Source: Karstenula rhodostoma CBS 690.94 (lineage: Eukaryota > Ascomycota > Dothideomycetes > Pleosporales > Didymosphaeriaceae). Taken from it: a stretch of 64,000 bases of DNA. Both the position numbers and the translations under genes were made by a program. The notes beneath the pieces were generated by a model. It was not told where the DNA came from. It saw nothing but the letters and a program-made list of their open reading frames with translations, and did not search any database. Location of the stretch: assembly GCA_010093485.1 (NCBI GenBank), contig MU001495.1:2121711-2185710 (forward strand). Reading direction: 5' to 3'. Of the stretch, positions 26,788 through 37,800 are shown piece by piece (positions within the stretch are counted from its first letter, which is position 1; every line of letters starts with the position of its first letter).

Positions 26788-28476
26788 TTATGCCTTTTCA
26801 TCCTCCAGAACCTCATGCACCCGCGTATCCAACCCCACCCAGAACTTCTTCCCCCGCCACTCCACCGTGACCCCTCCGTAAAATGCGACCAACCAGATGG
26901 GCAGCGCGGAAACCTCCCGCCCCAACCAGGCCGCAAACCACTCTCTGAAGGTGCGTCTTGCGCCGTCCAAGAGGCTCGGCACACGGGGTGTCTTTTCGCC
27001 GAGTAAAGGCTGGAGAGACGGTGCGTTGTGGTATGCCCTCCTCGAGCGCTGGGGGAGGATGAAGTCCGGCGTGTGTTCGTCCAGCTCCACGGTCTTGGCG
27101 GAGTGAAGGAGGAGGTACTGCACATAGTCGACCAGACACCAGAGAGACATTGACGCGAGCCACACGAGCGCGAAAGATGCCCATGTCGGTGGGATAAGAG
27201 CGGAGAAAAAGGGGAGGGTGGTGAGTGCGTAGGCGCCGTAGACGGAGCAGAGGATGGACTCGGATCCGGGCTCTACGAAGGTGGCGGCTGTGACGGTGAA
27301 CTTGCGCACGCGCAGCCAGCGCAGACGCCGGTCGATACAGGCAGCCACGGAGGTGTGCGATATGGGCTGGAAGCAGAAGTCGCCGAAGAGCATAGCATGC
27401 TTGCCCCATTTCTCGACCGTCTCACCGGGGGCAGGTTTGTAGCCGCGCTCCTCGAAGGCCTGCGGTTTGCGCCAGAGGGCATCGCCGATGAGGTGGTCTT
27501 CGCAGATGTTGTCGGAAAAGAAGTCGATGCCGGGGGGACGGCGAATGGAGGACGACTGCAGGGTGGACGTGACGTAGTTGAGCTGTGCGCGGCGGAACAT
27601 GGTGCTCTTGCCCATAACGCATGGTGCGATCAACACAGTGTTGATGGCATTGTAGAACTTTGCGTGGGCGCTGGAGAGAAACGCTTCGTCCAGCCTGCCT
27701 CCTCCGCGCTGTAGAAGTCTTCTGAAGCGACTGCGCGAGTAGTTGCGCGGGTCGGAGCTCGTACTGGCTGCGATGTCTACAGCATCGATGGCATGCTCAC
27801 CACCACCGAGAAGCAGCTCTCGTTCCTCGGTGGAGAGCGAATGTGAGTCCAGGTCCACGGTCAAGGGCGTCTGGTGCACGAACTTGTTCTTGATGTGGCC
27901 GCCGTAGCCACAGAGCAGATCGACCATGCGTGCGCACACGCCTCTGCCAACCCAGACGTTGCAATCCAGTATCCACACAATGCTGTCCTCCCTGGCCTCC
28001 CGATACGCGCGGCTCATGTTTCTGATCTTCGGATTCGGGCCCAGCGCATGCTTGTTGTCTTTCAGCACCGGATCCTCCTCTTCTACCGTAATCTTCGCAT
28101 CCGCATTCGGAAAGTCCTTCAGAAGCCTCTCGAGTATTGGCATGGCGGGGTCCGACCGCTCGGACACGCAGAGCACATTGTGGATCTTGATCGCGGGGTA
28201 CGTCTGGCGGAAGGTGGCCGCAAGGCACTCGTAGAGGCGGGGCTCGAGGCCCTTGACCGGGCGTATGATGGTGACATGCGGGACTTGGGGTTCGTTCGCG
28301 GCGGTCAGGCACGTCGCTGGGCGCGGGCGCCTCGAGTAGTAGCGGAACAGCTGGGTGACGCCAATGGCGCATATGATCCACACTATCACGAACCATACGA
28401 GGCTGACCAGGGCGATATAGTGGCGCACCATGGAGACATGGTCAGTCCCGGCGTCGTGGGCCGCCGAGCGACGCAT
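26788..28476 (-). CDS. Ceramide glucosyltransferase (GT21)
   Basis: A single uninterrupted frame gives 562 aa from the ATG at 28476 (MRRSAAHDAG). A second ATG 15 codons later (MVRHYIALVSL) directly precedes the first membrane segment and is an alternative start. The enzyme transfers glucose from UDP-glucose to ceramide to form glucosylceramide, a membrane lipid needed for hyphal growth and a target of plant defensins. Visible features: an N-terminal transmembrane anchor; HVTIIRPVKG and the ILDCNVW box (about residue 170) of the nucleotide-sugar-binding half; EDHLIG (about 325, catalytic Asp); and RRLRWLRVRKF (about 385), equivalent to the (Q/R)xxRW motif. Hydrophobic helices follow (SILCSVYGAYALTTLPFF onward). 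The active site faces the cytosol in the ER/Golgi of known members. It is followed downstream by the MBL gene on the same strand; nothing suggests co-regulation. Confidence 0.93.
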   Translation of the reverse strand: MRRSAAHDAGTDHVSMVRHYIALVSLVWFVIVWIICAIGVTQLFRYYSRRPRPATCLTAANEPQVPHVTIIRPVKGLEPRLYECLAATFRQTYPAIKIHNVLCVSERSDPAMPILERLLKDFPNADAKITVEEEDPVLKDNKHALGPNPKIRNMSRAYREAREDSIVWILDCNVWVGRGVCARMVDLLCGYGGHIKNKFVHQTPLTVDLDSHSLSTEERELLLGGGEHAIDAVDIAASTSSDPRNYSRSRFRRLLQRGGGRLDEAFLSSAHAKFYNAINTVLIAPCVMGKSTMFRRAQLNYVTSTLQSSSIRRPPGIDFFSDNICEDHLIGDALWRKPQAFEERGYKPAPGETVEKWGKHAMLFGDFCFQPISHTSVAACIDRRLRWLRVRKFTVTAATFVEPGSESILCSVYGAYALTTLPFFSALIPPTWASFALVWLASMSLWCLVDYVQYLLLHSAKTVELDEHTPDFILPQRSRRAYHNAPSLQPLLGEKTPRVPSLLDGARRTFREWFAAWLGREVSALPIWLVAFYGGVTVEWRGKKFWVGLDTRVHEVLEDEKA

Positions 28477-29180
28477 GCGCTGTGGTTGTTGGGGGCGTAG
28501 GGTTGTAGCGGGGTGTTGTTTGGGTTGGGTTGGCGCACCGTGAATTTGGAACGCGGAGGCGGAGGGCGGAGGTGGTTGCCGAGTTCCTGTCACGTGTAGA
28601 GAAAGGGACGACAGGCACCGGGGGCTAATGCAGGTACGAATTGGCAGTCTGGTAGAAGAAGGTCAACTTAAGTAAACGTGGCACGCTGACTTTCAATCGC
28701 GCCAGAGGCCGTGTTTCCGATGGTTCCGAGATGACATGCCACCAAACACGGTTAATGCCTGGTTGATTGTAAGCGTTTGCGAGCGACCATGACATGCGCA
28801 GTGAAAAAGACAAGCGATGGCAATGGGAATGTTTCTCCCCACGGTTTCAACCTACATGGCTGGACGCGCCTGCTACTGATTGGTGGTGTCTCGTGCAGGT
28901 CATTCAGCGCTCGCAGTGAACTCCACGGCAGTACCAGGATAGAAATGAAACTAGGCACCCCAGCCGGCGCCAGGACATACGGGACCAATATCCATGGTCC
29001 CGAGATATTATAAATAGTCCCAAAATGATAAAACTCCAGGCTCAACGCGGAGACCACATTCAATCCCAAAGTCTGAAGCCAGAAGCCAGAACAGTAAAAG
29101 CAAACGCCATAGCAAGATGTGGCACTCTGGGCCCTGCAAAAAACCAAGCAATACTCCAGGTCTCAACCGTGACTCGTACA
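28477..29180. other. Intergenic: GCS promoter and RTT109 3' flank
   Basis: I see no gene or recognisable element in this roughly 700-bp stretch. Upstream of the GCS start the minus strand is rich in short pyrimidine and CAA tracts, as is usual for fungal 5' UTRs. Confidence 0.5.
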
Positions 29181-30884
29181 TCATTTCTTTGGCTTCTTCC
29201 GCACCAGGCCGGCGCCCAGCGTAGTCGCACCGTCCGTGGCACCGGCTTCGACCTTTGGCTTCTTCCGCACCAAAGCCTCCCCTAGCATCGCCGGCCCTTG
29301 CGAGCTTTGTTCATGGGCATCATCGTCTGTCGGTTTCCTCTTCTTCCTCGTGCTGACCAGGGTGACGGGTACGCCGTTGGCAGGTAATGTGGCGGCATTT
29401 GGCGGCACCATACGCCCTACTACAGTCTTGCTCCACTCGTCGATGCGCCCCAGAACTGCAACCTCCTCTTTCCATCGCCGGGTACTCCTAATTGCCGCGG
29501 CGCGGGTGGAGAAGTTCTGCTTCAGGAGCACTTCATGCGCTCTGTTGTAATTTTTTCCGGAGAAAACTACAGTGCCCCGCGAGCTCGCAGGCCACCAGTA
29601 GTACGGTGTCGACTCGGGGGCGGTCACTACTGCTGCTCCCGTGGAGCCAGTCGACATGGTCGACAGGTTTGACGAAGAGGACTTGATTTTCGGGAGGACA
29701 AACGGTATGGGTCCGTAGTCGGTGTTGATTTTCCGTCGCCTCGACTTATTTGGGTTTTTTTGCTTTTGCTTGGAAGGTGGTGAAGGAACCAATGTGTCTT
29801 GGGAGAACGATGAAAGTTGCGATGGCTCATTCTCGTCTTCTTCCGGAATGGAAGGCTTCGGTGGGGTGATGACTACCCATATAAAGCCTACTATCCGGCC
29901 AGAAGAACACTCCTGTCTGAACGCCATGAATTCCCAGAATTGATCTAGGGTCTTGACGCTTTTCCATTGGCCATTGCTTCGAGAAGGGGTGCCTCCCTCT
30001 TTGGTCATGGCATCGGTGCCTCGATCTGGGAGCTCGTCGTCCAGCTCGTCCAGAAAGCGCGCCTTGGGGTCATCGGGGAAGTGCGGAATTAAACAGCGTG
30101 GTGGCGCGGCGGGATAAGGCGCAATCTGAAGGAGCGGATGTGAGGCCGACCAACGACGCGGTGCGTTGGGCGCAGGCGGTGGGGTGTAGTAGCGCAGGGT
30201 ATCGTTAGACTCAAAGCCCGGAATCACCAAGTACCCCTTCGCGGTGAACTCTTCAGAAGACGCCGCAGGCACCTCACCCGCAGACAGCCGTTCACTGAGA
30301 GGTTTCGCTGCCTTTTCTTCCTCGTACTGCTTCACGAGGGGGTCAAGTACCTTGCACCACCACCGCACCAGCTCCTTGTCATCGAGGAGATGCTTCCCCT
30401 TGTTCTCTATGCTTGCCGGAAACAGATACTGATCTTGCGCTCTCGCAAATAGCGATACCACGGTCCTTCTGCCTTCTCTTTGCCGCTCCTTTGCCAGCCA
30501 TGATACGAATGTCCCGCATATTGCCTTTAGCGGCGATCCACCCTGGGCCCGACCAGTGCTGAGCAGTGAGAGATAGCCTGTCGAGTCGGCCTTGGAGACA
30601 AATATGGTCGTAAGGTGTTTCGTAGTGTAGACCAAGACTTCGATGGCCAGCACAAGGAGCTCGTCGGGTGCTGCAGTGTCGGGGGAGTCGTTTGGATGTA
30701 TGGAGGCGGCGAGGAAGTGCGATTCGCAGTAGGTTCGCTCGGGCTTCGCATGCGGCGGGGCTGCAAATAGCGGGGTGGACTTGGTCGGCGGCGTGGAGTA
30801 GTGGTAGAAGGTAAATGCGGCGTCTTTGGGGAGGGCCTCGGCGAGGAGGTGGTAGAGAGATGTTCCGGTAGCGATATCAGCCAT
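29181..30884 (-). CDS. RTT109: Histone acetyltransferase Rtt109
   Basis: An intronless frame of 567 aa starts at MADIATGTSLYHLLAEALP. Rtt109 is the fungal-specific p300/CBP-fold enzyme that acetylates histone H3 on Lys56 (and Lys9/27) with the chaperones Asf1 and Vps75, supporting nucleosome assembly behind the replication fork and genome stability. Recognisable blocks are LAIEVLVYTTKHLTTIFVSK, STGYL, RRTVVSLFARAQDQYLFPAS, and then LVRWWCKVLDPL. A middle block, LDQFWEFMAFRQECSSGRIVGF, is the strongly conserved catalytic region. The C-terminus is lysine-rich and carries the short motif LVRKKPK twice (about 15 residues apart), a likely nuclear localisation and chaperone-binding tail. The gene is divergent from MRPL15 across about 310 bp. 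Confidence 0.93.
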   Translation of the reverse strand: MADIATGTSLYHLLAEALPKDAAFTFYHYSTPPTKSTPLFAAPPHAKPERTYCESHFLAASIHPNDSPDTAAPDELLVLAIEVLVYTTKHLTTIFVSKADSTGYLSLLSTGRAQGGSPLKAICGTFVSWLAKERQREGRRTVVSLFARAQDQYLFPASIENKGKHLLDDKELVRWWCKVLDPLVKQYEEEKAAKPLSERLSAGEVPAASSEEFTAKGYLVIPGFESNDTLRYYTPPPAPNAPRRWSASHPLLQIAPYPAAPPRCLIPHFPDDPKARFLDELDDELPDRGTDAMTKEGGTPSRSNGQWKSVKTLDQFWEFMAFRQECSSGRIVGFIWVVITPPKPSIPEEDENEPSQLSSFSQDTLVPSPPSKQKQKNPNKSRRRKINTDYGPIPFVLPKIKSSSSNLSTMSTGSTGAAVVTAPESTPYYWWPASSRGTVVFSGKNYNRAHEVLLKQNFSTRAAAIRSTRRWKEEVAVLGRIDEWSKTVVGRMVPPNAATLPANGVPVTLVSTRKKRKPTDDDAHEQSSQGPAMLGEALVRKKPKVEAGATDGATTLGAGLVRKKPKK

Positions 30885-31196
30885 GGCGGCTCAACCAAGA
30901 CGGAGGACGGGGGACGGGGGACGCGCAGCGATGGGTGCAGCCACGACGCCCTCCAGAGACTCGCCTCGACTTCAAGTAAGATATCTATGCGGGACAACGC
31001 GTGCTGAGGCCTCGCGTCGTGGAGCGCGCCTTCCTCTCGTGCTGGGTTGCGCCTGCCCCTAACGGGCCTAGCCGGGAAGTCGCGCTGGAGCCATCCGAAC
31101 TTTTGTTCGACCAGACGTCTGGACATCCTCACGCTGCCATCGCCGTGGACGTCGCACGCTGCCCGTTTCCCGTCGCTCGATCCATCGCAGGTCCCA
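30885..31196. promoter_or_regulatory. Bidirectional promoter RTT109/MRPL15
   Basis: The 312 bp between two divergent ATGs is GC-rich and has no obvious TATA box, consistent with a shared promoter of two housekeeping genes. A non-ATG frame runs through the right half in phase with MRPL15 but is probably 5' UTR. Confidence 0.5.
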
Positions 31197-32135
31197 ATGG
31201 CATCCCCGCGTCCCCTCCGAAGCCTGCTCTCGACAGCAACGTCCGCCCTCGGCGCCGCGCAACCCGCCCAGCGAGCCCTCGTGCGGACCTCCGCATGCGC
31301 ATTCTCGACAACCGCGCCGTCACGGGGCCCTGAATACGACACAGAAGCTGCCGTCCGGCCACGATGGCAACAGACGCCGCCGCGCATGGTGGCCCCCTAT
31401 CGTGTGCGCCCGAAACCCCAAGGCCCCGAATTCAAGGTCAACCAGGACCCCCGCCGGCTGGACGAGGCCTACTCGCGGATGCTGGGCCCTGGTGGCGACA
31501 AGGTGCTTTCTGACGAGGTGAAGTGGCTGGCCGTCACGCATAAGAGCTTCGACCACGGCAAGAGAGGGTTCAACGACCGGCTAGCGTATCTCGGTGTGTT
31601 TCAACCGCACGAGGAGCAACCAACGGATAGTATGCTGACAAGCACCCAGGACGGCGAATAGTCTCCCTGCAGACGTCCCAAGCACTTCTGAATGCACCCC
31701 AGGTCGAAGCGTGGCCAAGGAAGAGCGACGGCTTGCCCCTCACAGACAGCTATGGCCGCATGCCCTTCGTCCACCCTGCACTCAACGGCCTGCCCGGTCT
31801 CACGGGCGAAGCTAAGGGCCGAGTGCTAGACAAGTCGCGGTTAGCAGGCCTGGCGGAGCGTTATGGCTTGGACAAAGTTACGAGATGGACGCCGAAACGA
31901 GTATGTCGCTTACCCCCAAACTCCCTCCTTGGCACACGGGAGATTCTCTCGTCCTGCGGTTCGCTAACACTACTAGGCGGATAATCTCCAAAGCTCAGGT
32001 CTAGAATCCGTTCTGAACACCTCATTATACGCCATCATCGGCGCACTTGCCCTCGAACGGGGAGGTGAAGTCGCAAACAAAGTCACCCAGGACAAGATCC
32101 TGGCGCCCCTTGGTTTTACCTTCACCGCCGACTAA
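31197..32135 (+). CDS. MRPL15: Mitochondrial large-subunit ribosomal protein mL57 (MRPL15)
   Basis: Three exons, 31197-31593, 31650-31900 and 31977-32135, encode 268 aa with consistent phases. Residues 1-45 are Arg/Ser/Ala-rich without acidic residues, a typical mitochondrial presequence, which supports the ATG at 31197. The body is an inactive RNase III-like fold: DEVKWLAVTHKSFDHGKRGFNDRLAYLGRRIV is the hallmark, with the usual acidic RNase III signature absent. The C-terminal part, SVLNTSLYAIIGALALERGG, is the second RNase III-like helix pair. The protein sits in the mitoribosomal large subunit of fungi. Its start lies about 310 bp from that of RTT109. Confidence 0.9.
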
Positions 32136-32732
32136 TACCCCGTCTTTTCTGCATGTACAAACACTTAGACCTGTACAAAATGTACTATTACCTACTTCAT
32201 GTATACATCGAGCTGCGCACGATGTACGTGTCCAAATATAACGCTCTTGACATCCAACTGCTCCAGCATTCCTGTGCTACGCTCATTTCCGCGCGCTGAC
32301 CCTCCAGGAAACCGGGCCAGACTCCCCAATGTTGAGGAATGCATCAATGCGCTGTGCCTCCTCTGCTCACGCGTTCCCTCCAGATTGTCGAATAATGTCT
32401 CCTCTTCACCCCAGCCGTGGACCGTGCACCCCCAGACCCGAAAGCTACAGGATCCTTCCGCACGACACGCGAGAACAATTGCACCAATCACATTAAAGTC
32501 GCCCCTGGAAACCAACTCATATCCTGCGCAAATCACATCCCTCATTGTAAGTCGCAGGATTTATCTGGTGCCTTGATGAACATGTAGCACAGGTCCATAA
32601 ACTTGGGAGCAGTCTGCATCCTGGGTCCCACTCTCTCGACGATCCCCATCTTCGGAGTCGGTACGCGTGCTCACGAGCCACACGGTTGCAATATACTGCA
32701 GAGAGTGCCGACAAGCTCTCTCTCCCACGCCC
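32136..32732. other. Intergenic, no gene seen
   Basis: The stretch holds the 3' flank of MRPL15 and the promoter of the DUF7703-like gene. Open frames on both strands are short, begin at non-ATG codons and resemble no family I know. Confidence 0.45.
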
Positions 32733-33917
32733 ATGGTAGCCGCCGAGGACTCGGGCATTGGGTCCGACGTCCAACTTTCCTTGGCCAAATCCATCGTCAT
32801 TGCATCTTTTACAGCCATCGCCTGGTATAACGTTCTCGAGCTTACCGTTCTTATTCATTCCTTCTTCAAGCGCCGCGCCGGCTTCTACTACTACTCCCTG
32901 CTCGCCGCTACATATGGCATTTTCTTCCATTGCCTTGGCCAGTTCCTCAAGTTCTTCCACATCAACGACGATGGCTCTCAAGCACGAGACATTGGATACA
33001 CCGTCATCGCATACACGGGATGGATTGCCATGGTTACAGGGCAGTCTATCGTGCTCTACTCGAGACTGCACCTAGTCGTGCAGGCGCCCTGGGTGAAGTG
33101 GATACTCGTCTACATCATCGTGGACGGAGTCATTCTACACGGGATCACCGGTGTGCTCACATTCCTTTCCAATTGCGCGCCCGACCCAACGCCGTACATA
33201 CCCATCTACTCTGTCGTGGAGAAGATACAGATCACCATGTTTTTTGTCCAAGAGTGTATACTCTCCGGGATATACATCTGGAAAACGTCGGTCATGCTGC
33301 GCACCGAGGGTCCGATGTTCAACGCCAAAGAGAACGCTAGAGGCAGCAGAGGGAGGAAAGTCATCCTGCACACGCTGTTAATGAGCATTCTGATCATAGT
33401 GCTGGATGCCACAACTCTAGGTCTCGAGTTCGCTGGATGTAGGCACCCTCTCTACAACCCCCTCCATATCACGATCTGACAAAGTGCTAATCTTGGAATA
33501 GTGTATGATGTCCAGACGAGCCTCAAAGGAGCCGTCTACTCCGTCAAGCTGAAGATTGAATTCACCATCCTGAACCAACTCATGAACCTCATCAAAGGCG
33601 CGCTCCGCGACACCAACACCTCCATCTCGCACACACAGACCGCCAAATCGCGGCCCCGCCGCTCCATACGTGCTGCAGACCTCGGCCATTCCGCCGGCGC
33701 GTACAGCCGCATGGATGAAGAGGGCTACGGACCCGGTGGCATCAAGCTGCAACCGCTCAAGGCGGGCGAGATCAACAAGACGACTACGACAGAGGTCCGT
33801 ATCGACGAGCTAGAGATCGAGAAGGGCGAAGTGTATAGTTCGGCGGGGAAGAAGGGCGACAGCAGCAGTCGCGGGAGCAGCGAGGTGTATATCATCGAGG
33901 GGAGGAACGCAGTGTAA
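32733..33917 (+). CDS. Multi-span fungal membrane protein (DUF7703-like)
   Basis: Two exons, 32733-33438 and 33502-33917, encode 373 aa. The junction restores GLYDVQTSLKGAVYSVKLK across a 63-nt intron. The start is the first ATG in frame (MVAAEDSGIGSDVQ). Seven or so hydrophobic helices fill residues 15-260, beginning with IVIASFTAIAWYNVLELTVL, then FYYYSLLAATYGIFFHCLG, TVIAYTGWIAMVTGQSIVLY, WILVYIIVDGVILHG, ITMFFVQECILSGIYIW and VILHTLLMSILIIVLD. A loop cysteine pair is not obvious. The LYDVQTS..G.VYSVKLK..F..LN motif after the last helix is typical of a large family of rhodopsin-like fungal proteins annotated DUF7703. The function is unknown; it may be a plasma-membrane sensor. The cytoplasmic tail (about 100 aa) is charged and Ser-rich. 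The family name is from memory. Confidence 0.8.
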
Positions 33918-34801
33918 CCCTCCCTATCCTAAGAATGCGATACCAGACTATATATCGATGTAGCGTACAAGCGAATTTCATCTGTGCCCGTACTGTACAC
34001 CTACAATGAATATTGCGAGCTGAGCGACTCGTGCAGACTTAGTTGGTGTCTGTACAGTAGCCTTGTCCCACCACCATCGCTTCGCTACCCCGGACTCTCG
34101 TCCTCGCAATGCGGGGGACTAGGTGCGGCCATATGACTTATGTATGGTTACTCGGCCGCTGTGATGGAGAGGTGGGGAAGCTACTTCGCACTTCATGACT
34201 AGATGCCGCGGCTATGCTAACACTACTCTGAAGACAACCTCATGAGATGAAGTCATACTACAAATTCTGCTGATGACCAGCTTATGATTTAGCGATCCTT
34301 CCTCTTCTCTATCACAGAAAGAAATTGTGCAACATGGCCATCACAAGCCCCGTTGTGCCCTCAAAAAGGATCCACCCCACACACAACTTGGAGGGAGGCG
34401 GAGGGTCTGGCAGGCTTGGATGTGAAGTATTTTGCGAAAGAGGATGAGAGGCCTGCGACGAATGGTGCTACTGCTGGCGAGGTAGAATCACAGCCCCGCC
34501 CCAGGCTACGCGAGAGCCGGAAAACAGCGAAGCGAAAGAGGATGAACGACTCGCGGACGATGGCACTGCTGCTGTTGAGACGAAGGCACGGAATCAAGTT
34601 GCGTCAGAGGCAGGGATCATCGAACTGAAAGAGTGCGAGCAACCCGCTGAAGATGTTGCTGCTACGAGAATAATCAAGTTTCAAATCAAACCCAGCAAGC
34701 GCAGCCTACGTAATCCGAAAGGTAACAACAACCAGGTACTAAACAATATCGATTAAGCACTATCACTATTCGTTTCGTATTATTAAACCTTCCCCAACCC
34801 A
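33918..34801. other. Intergenic with degenerate 98-bp direct repeat
   Basis: Between two convergent genes, a roughly 55-bp GAAAGAGGATGA-containing segment occurs twice, beginning at 34434 and 34532. Each copy reads KEDER in one frame, but the 98-bp spacing puts the copies in different frames. An ATG at 34334 runs only about 35 codons. This looks like the remains of a small repeat-containing gene or simple sequence; I do not call a CDS. Confidence 0.4.
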
Positions 34802-37800
34802 TCACCCTCTCAAGAATCCATCTCCGTCATACAAACTCCCCGGCGTCCCCTCCAACCCCCCACTGCTCGGCGGTACAACAGAGATCCTGACATTCGGCGT
34901 TCCAACTCCCAGCACGCTCCTCTTCCTATAATGGCCACTGCCCTTCTTCACGTCCCTGTCCATGCTGACTTTCCCCTTGATGGCGTCTTCCTGCGCGGGA
35001 AGCTCGTCCTTTGCAACTTCAAACGCGCGCTTCCTGCCCGAGCGCGTGGGCGACGACGAGAGCGGTAAGAAGCGGTCGATGGGTTTGTTAGGGGAGTTGA
35101 GTGGCGGCGGCGGCGGCGTGCCTACCCAGAACTTCTCGCCGTCTTCCCAGATGTTGGAGTGGCGGTCGCTTCTCCGTCCGCTGGAGGAGTGTTCCTTGTC
35201 GGCTTTTGCCTCCTCGAACACACTCGCATCCGCTTTTAACTCCTTTTCATCCCCGTCGATTGTAGGAGTGGGAGTCGATGATGTAGAGGTCGATATCTCC
35301 AGGATCGACGTGAGCACAGGGTCTGTGTATAGATCGAGCACCGTAGCGTTCCCATCTTCGTCCCAATCAAATCCCAAATCGCCCACGAGCGCTCTCCCCT
35401 TCTCCTCATCCCACGTCTCATCCTCGTCCTCATATTTGTCGAGGTCTTCGAGCCAGCTCTCCTCCCCGGGCAATGCAATGCTGTCTTCGCGCCCGAGGTT
35501 GGTATACCGTCGCTCCGCCTTGGTACCCTGGTTCGTCTCTGAGTTCATGCGACGGAGTGTCTGGATGGAAGAGCGGAGCGAGCGTGCAGGGGGTTCTCGG
35601 GGCCCGCTGGGCGCGAACGTGGGCATGGCGGCGAAGTTTATGGTCGGTGCAAGGGTGGGTAGTTGAGCGTGTGCGGGACGAGGGGAGCCTGGAGCCATTG
35701 GCAGTGGTGATGATGGAGATGGAGATGGGCAAGGTGAGGTTGGAGAGGAATGAATGTACAGACCGGGCAGATCGAAGACCATCGAGTCGTGTAATGCGTG
35801 ATTTGAAGGTAGATGGATGTGCTGAACGGGTGGGCTAGAAGGGAACGCGGCGTCCACTAGCGGCTGCATCAAGTTCATTGCGGCAGTGGAACTCTTGGGC
35901 ACGGTCGTGCTGTTACGTTCACTGTTCGTATCTTGGGTAATGCTACCGTTCGTGTGATCAAAGGGGCTGTTTAGACTGGTGAAAGCATCTTTACTGAGGA
36001 TAGCAGGGTCGATAGTATCCGGCTCTTCCAGAATGGTGGTATCCCTGATAGGTAAATTATACGCTGCACGATCGCGGAGGTTGGAACAAGAATCAGATGG
36101 CATGCTTTTTGGTGAGCAAGGCGGCGAGTCTTCCGACTTGAGTTGCTCGAAGCCTTCCGGTCTTGGGCTCGACTCTTCTAGGATGGTAGAGAATGGAGAA
36201 GAGAAACTCCGTGTTAGTTTTGTCGTTGGTGATTGATGTACGAAGTGAGGTCGTTCAAGGTCATAGTTGTCCAGAATAAGAGGTCTCCCAGGAGAAGAGT
36301 TGATATCAAGGAGAACCTCAAACGGAGACGAATGCATTGTGATCTCATCATATGGTCTTAAATCGTCTCCGTATTCATTGGATGGACGTGACAAAGCAAA
36401 AACAGGGGGAGGTGAAATCATAACGCTGGATTGTGGCAGGCCGTGGCATGGGCTTGGAAACGTGCCAAGACTGATAATCGAGCTCGGGCTCATTGTTTGA
36501 ACATCTTGCTGCGATATGTCAGGAAGACTGGACTTGACTTGCGTCTTCACCGGCGTGCCTATCGGGCCGTGGTCGAAACTTGCCATGGATAATGTCGGCG
36601 AGCTTGCGGCAAGCGAAGCACGAATGCTGGTCGCATTAAACTTTAATTCGGGTGCAAAAACGGAAGTACTGGGAGGTGAAGGCAGAGACCTCGTTCTCGA
36701 ATACTCTAGTCCTACTTTTTGCCCTTTTTCGGAGTTGGCTTGCGGCGATTCTTCCGCAATGTCGTGAATGGCGGGGCTTGGAGAGCGACTTTGGGGCCCT
36801 AGCATAGTGGGTATCAACGAAATACGGACGCAATTTTGGCGTTTATGCCCAGGATTACGAGCGCTGGGACTGCCCTTCAGAGCTGAAGGTTTGCCAGCAG
36901 ATACAGGCGCTGGATCCCACTGGAATGGGTTGTCATTGCTGCTCCGTGTAGATGATGCTCGTGTAGAAGTTTGTGAAAGCTGACGTTTAGGAGCGCTTTG
37001 GTTCCCGGACACATTATGCAAGAATGAAGAGCGGTTTCGTCGATTTTCTGGGGAACCATACGGAGTAACGTAGGAGCCTGACCTACGCTTCGGGGTCGGT
37101 GTGTTCCGTACTGACAGACTTCCTGCAGGCGATGGTGATTTGCTGAGATTTGCTGGATCTACCGTCTTCGCTGCGGCGATAGACTGCAGGCTCGAAGAGT
37201 TGGGTAGCAGTGGCACTAGTTTCTCAGCCTGCGCAGTTGATGTTACCGAGCTGAATCGAGCTGCGCTGCTCTTGATCGAGCTTTGCGAGGAAATATTTTT
37301 CCCATGGAGCGTCAGCGTGTCGCGGAATGGTCGTGGGCTGACAACTGTATAGTTCCTCAGGTCACGCTTCGCAACCTTGTGCACCCGAGTGTTGGGTGAG
37401 CGCATGATTGGACTCGGTTGCATGGCGAGTATAGAGCTTCTAGCTGACTCATAACTCGAATTCGACTGATGCGATGGGCTACGACTCAAAAGACTGCGCC
37501 TACGAGCCTCCGATTTGATTCGTGCGATTTCCAAGGGAAGTATTGGCAGGCCGCCGTCGGGAGGGTTTCCCGAGGCTTGGCTAGAGGTGCTCACTGACCT
37601 CTCGTGAAGCTGTGGTCGCGTGAGCCTAGTCATGCTCCCAGGTCTACTGGCGTTCGGTAGATCAGCAAGAGACTGGGACCGGAAGGGTCGTGTATATGGC
37701 TCTGTTTTGGGTACAGGCTTCGCGGTCAAGCTGCGGCGAAGAGATTCTGGTTGAGGCTGATCGATTTGCGATGCAGATGTTTGATCTTGAGCGCGCAGGG

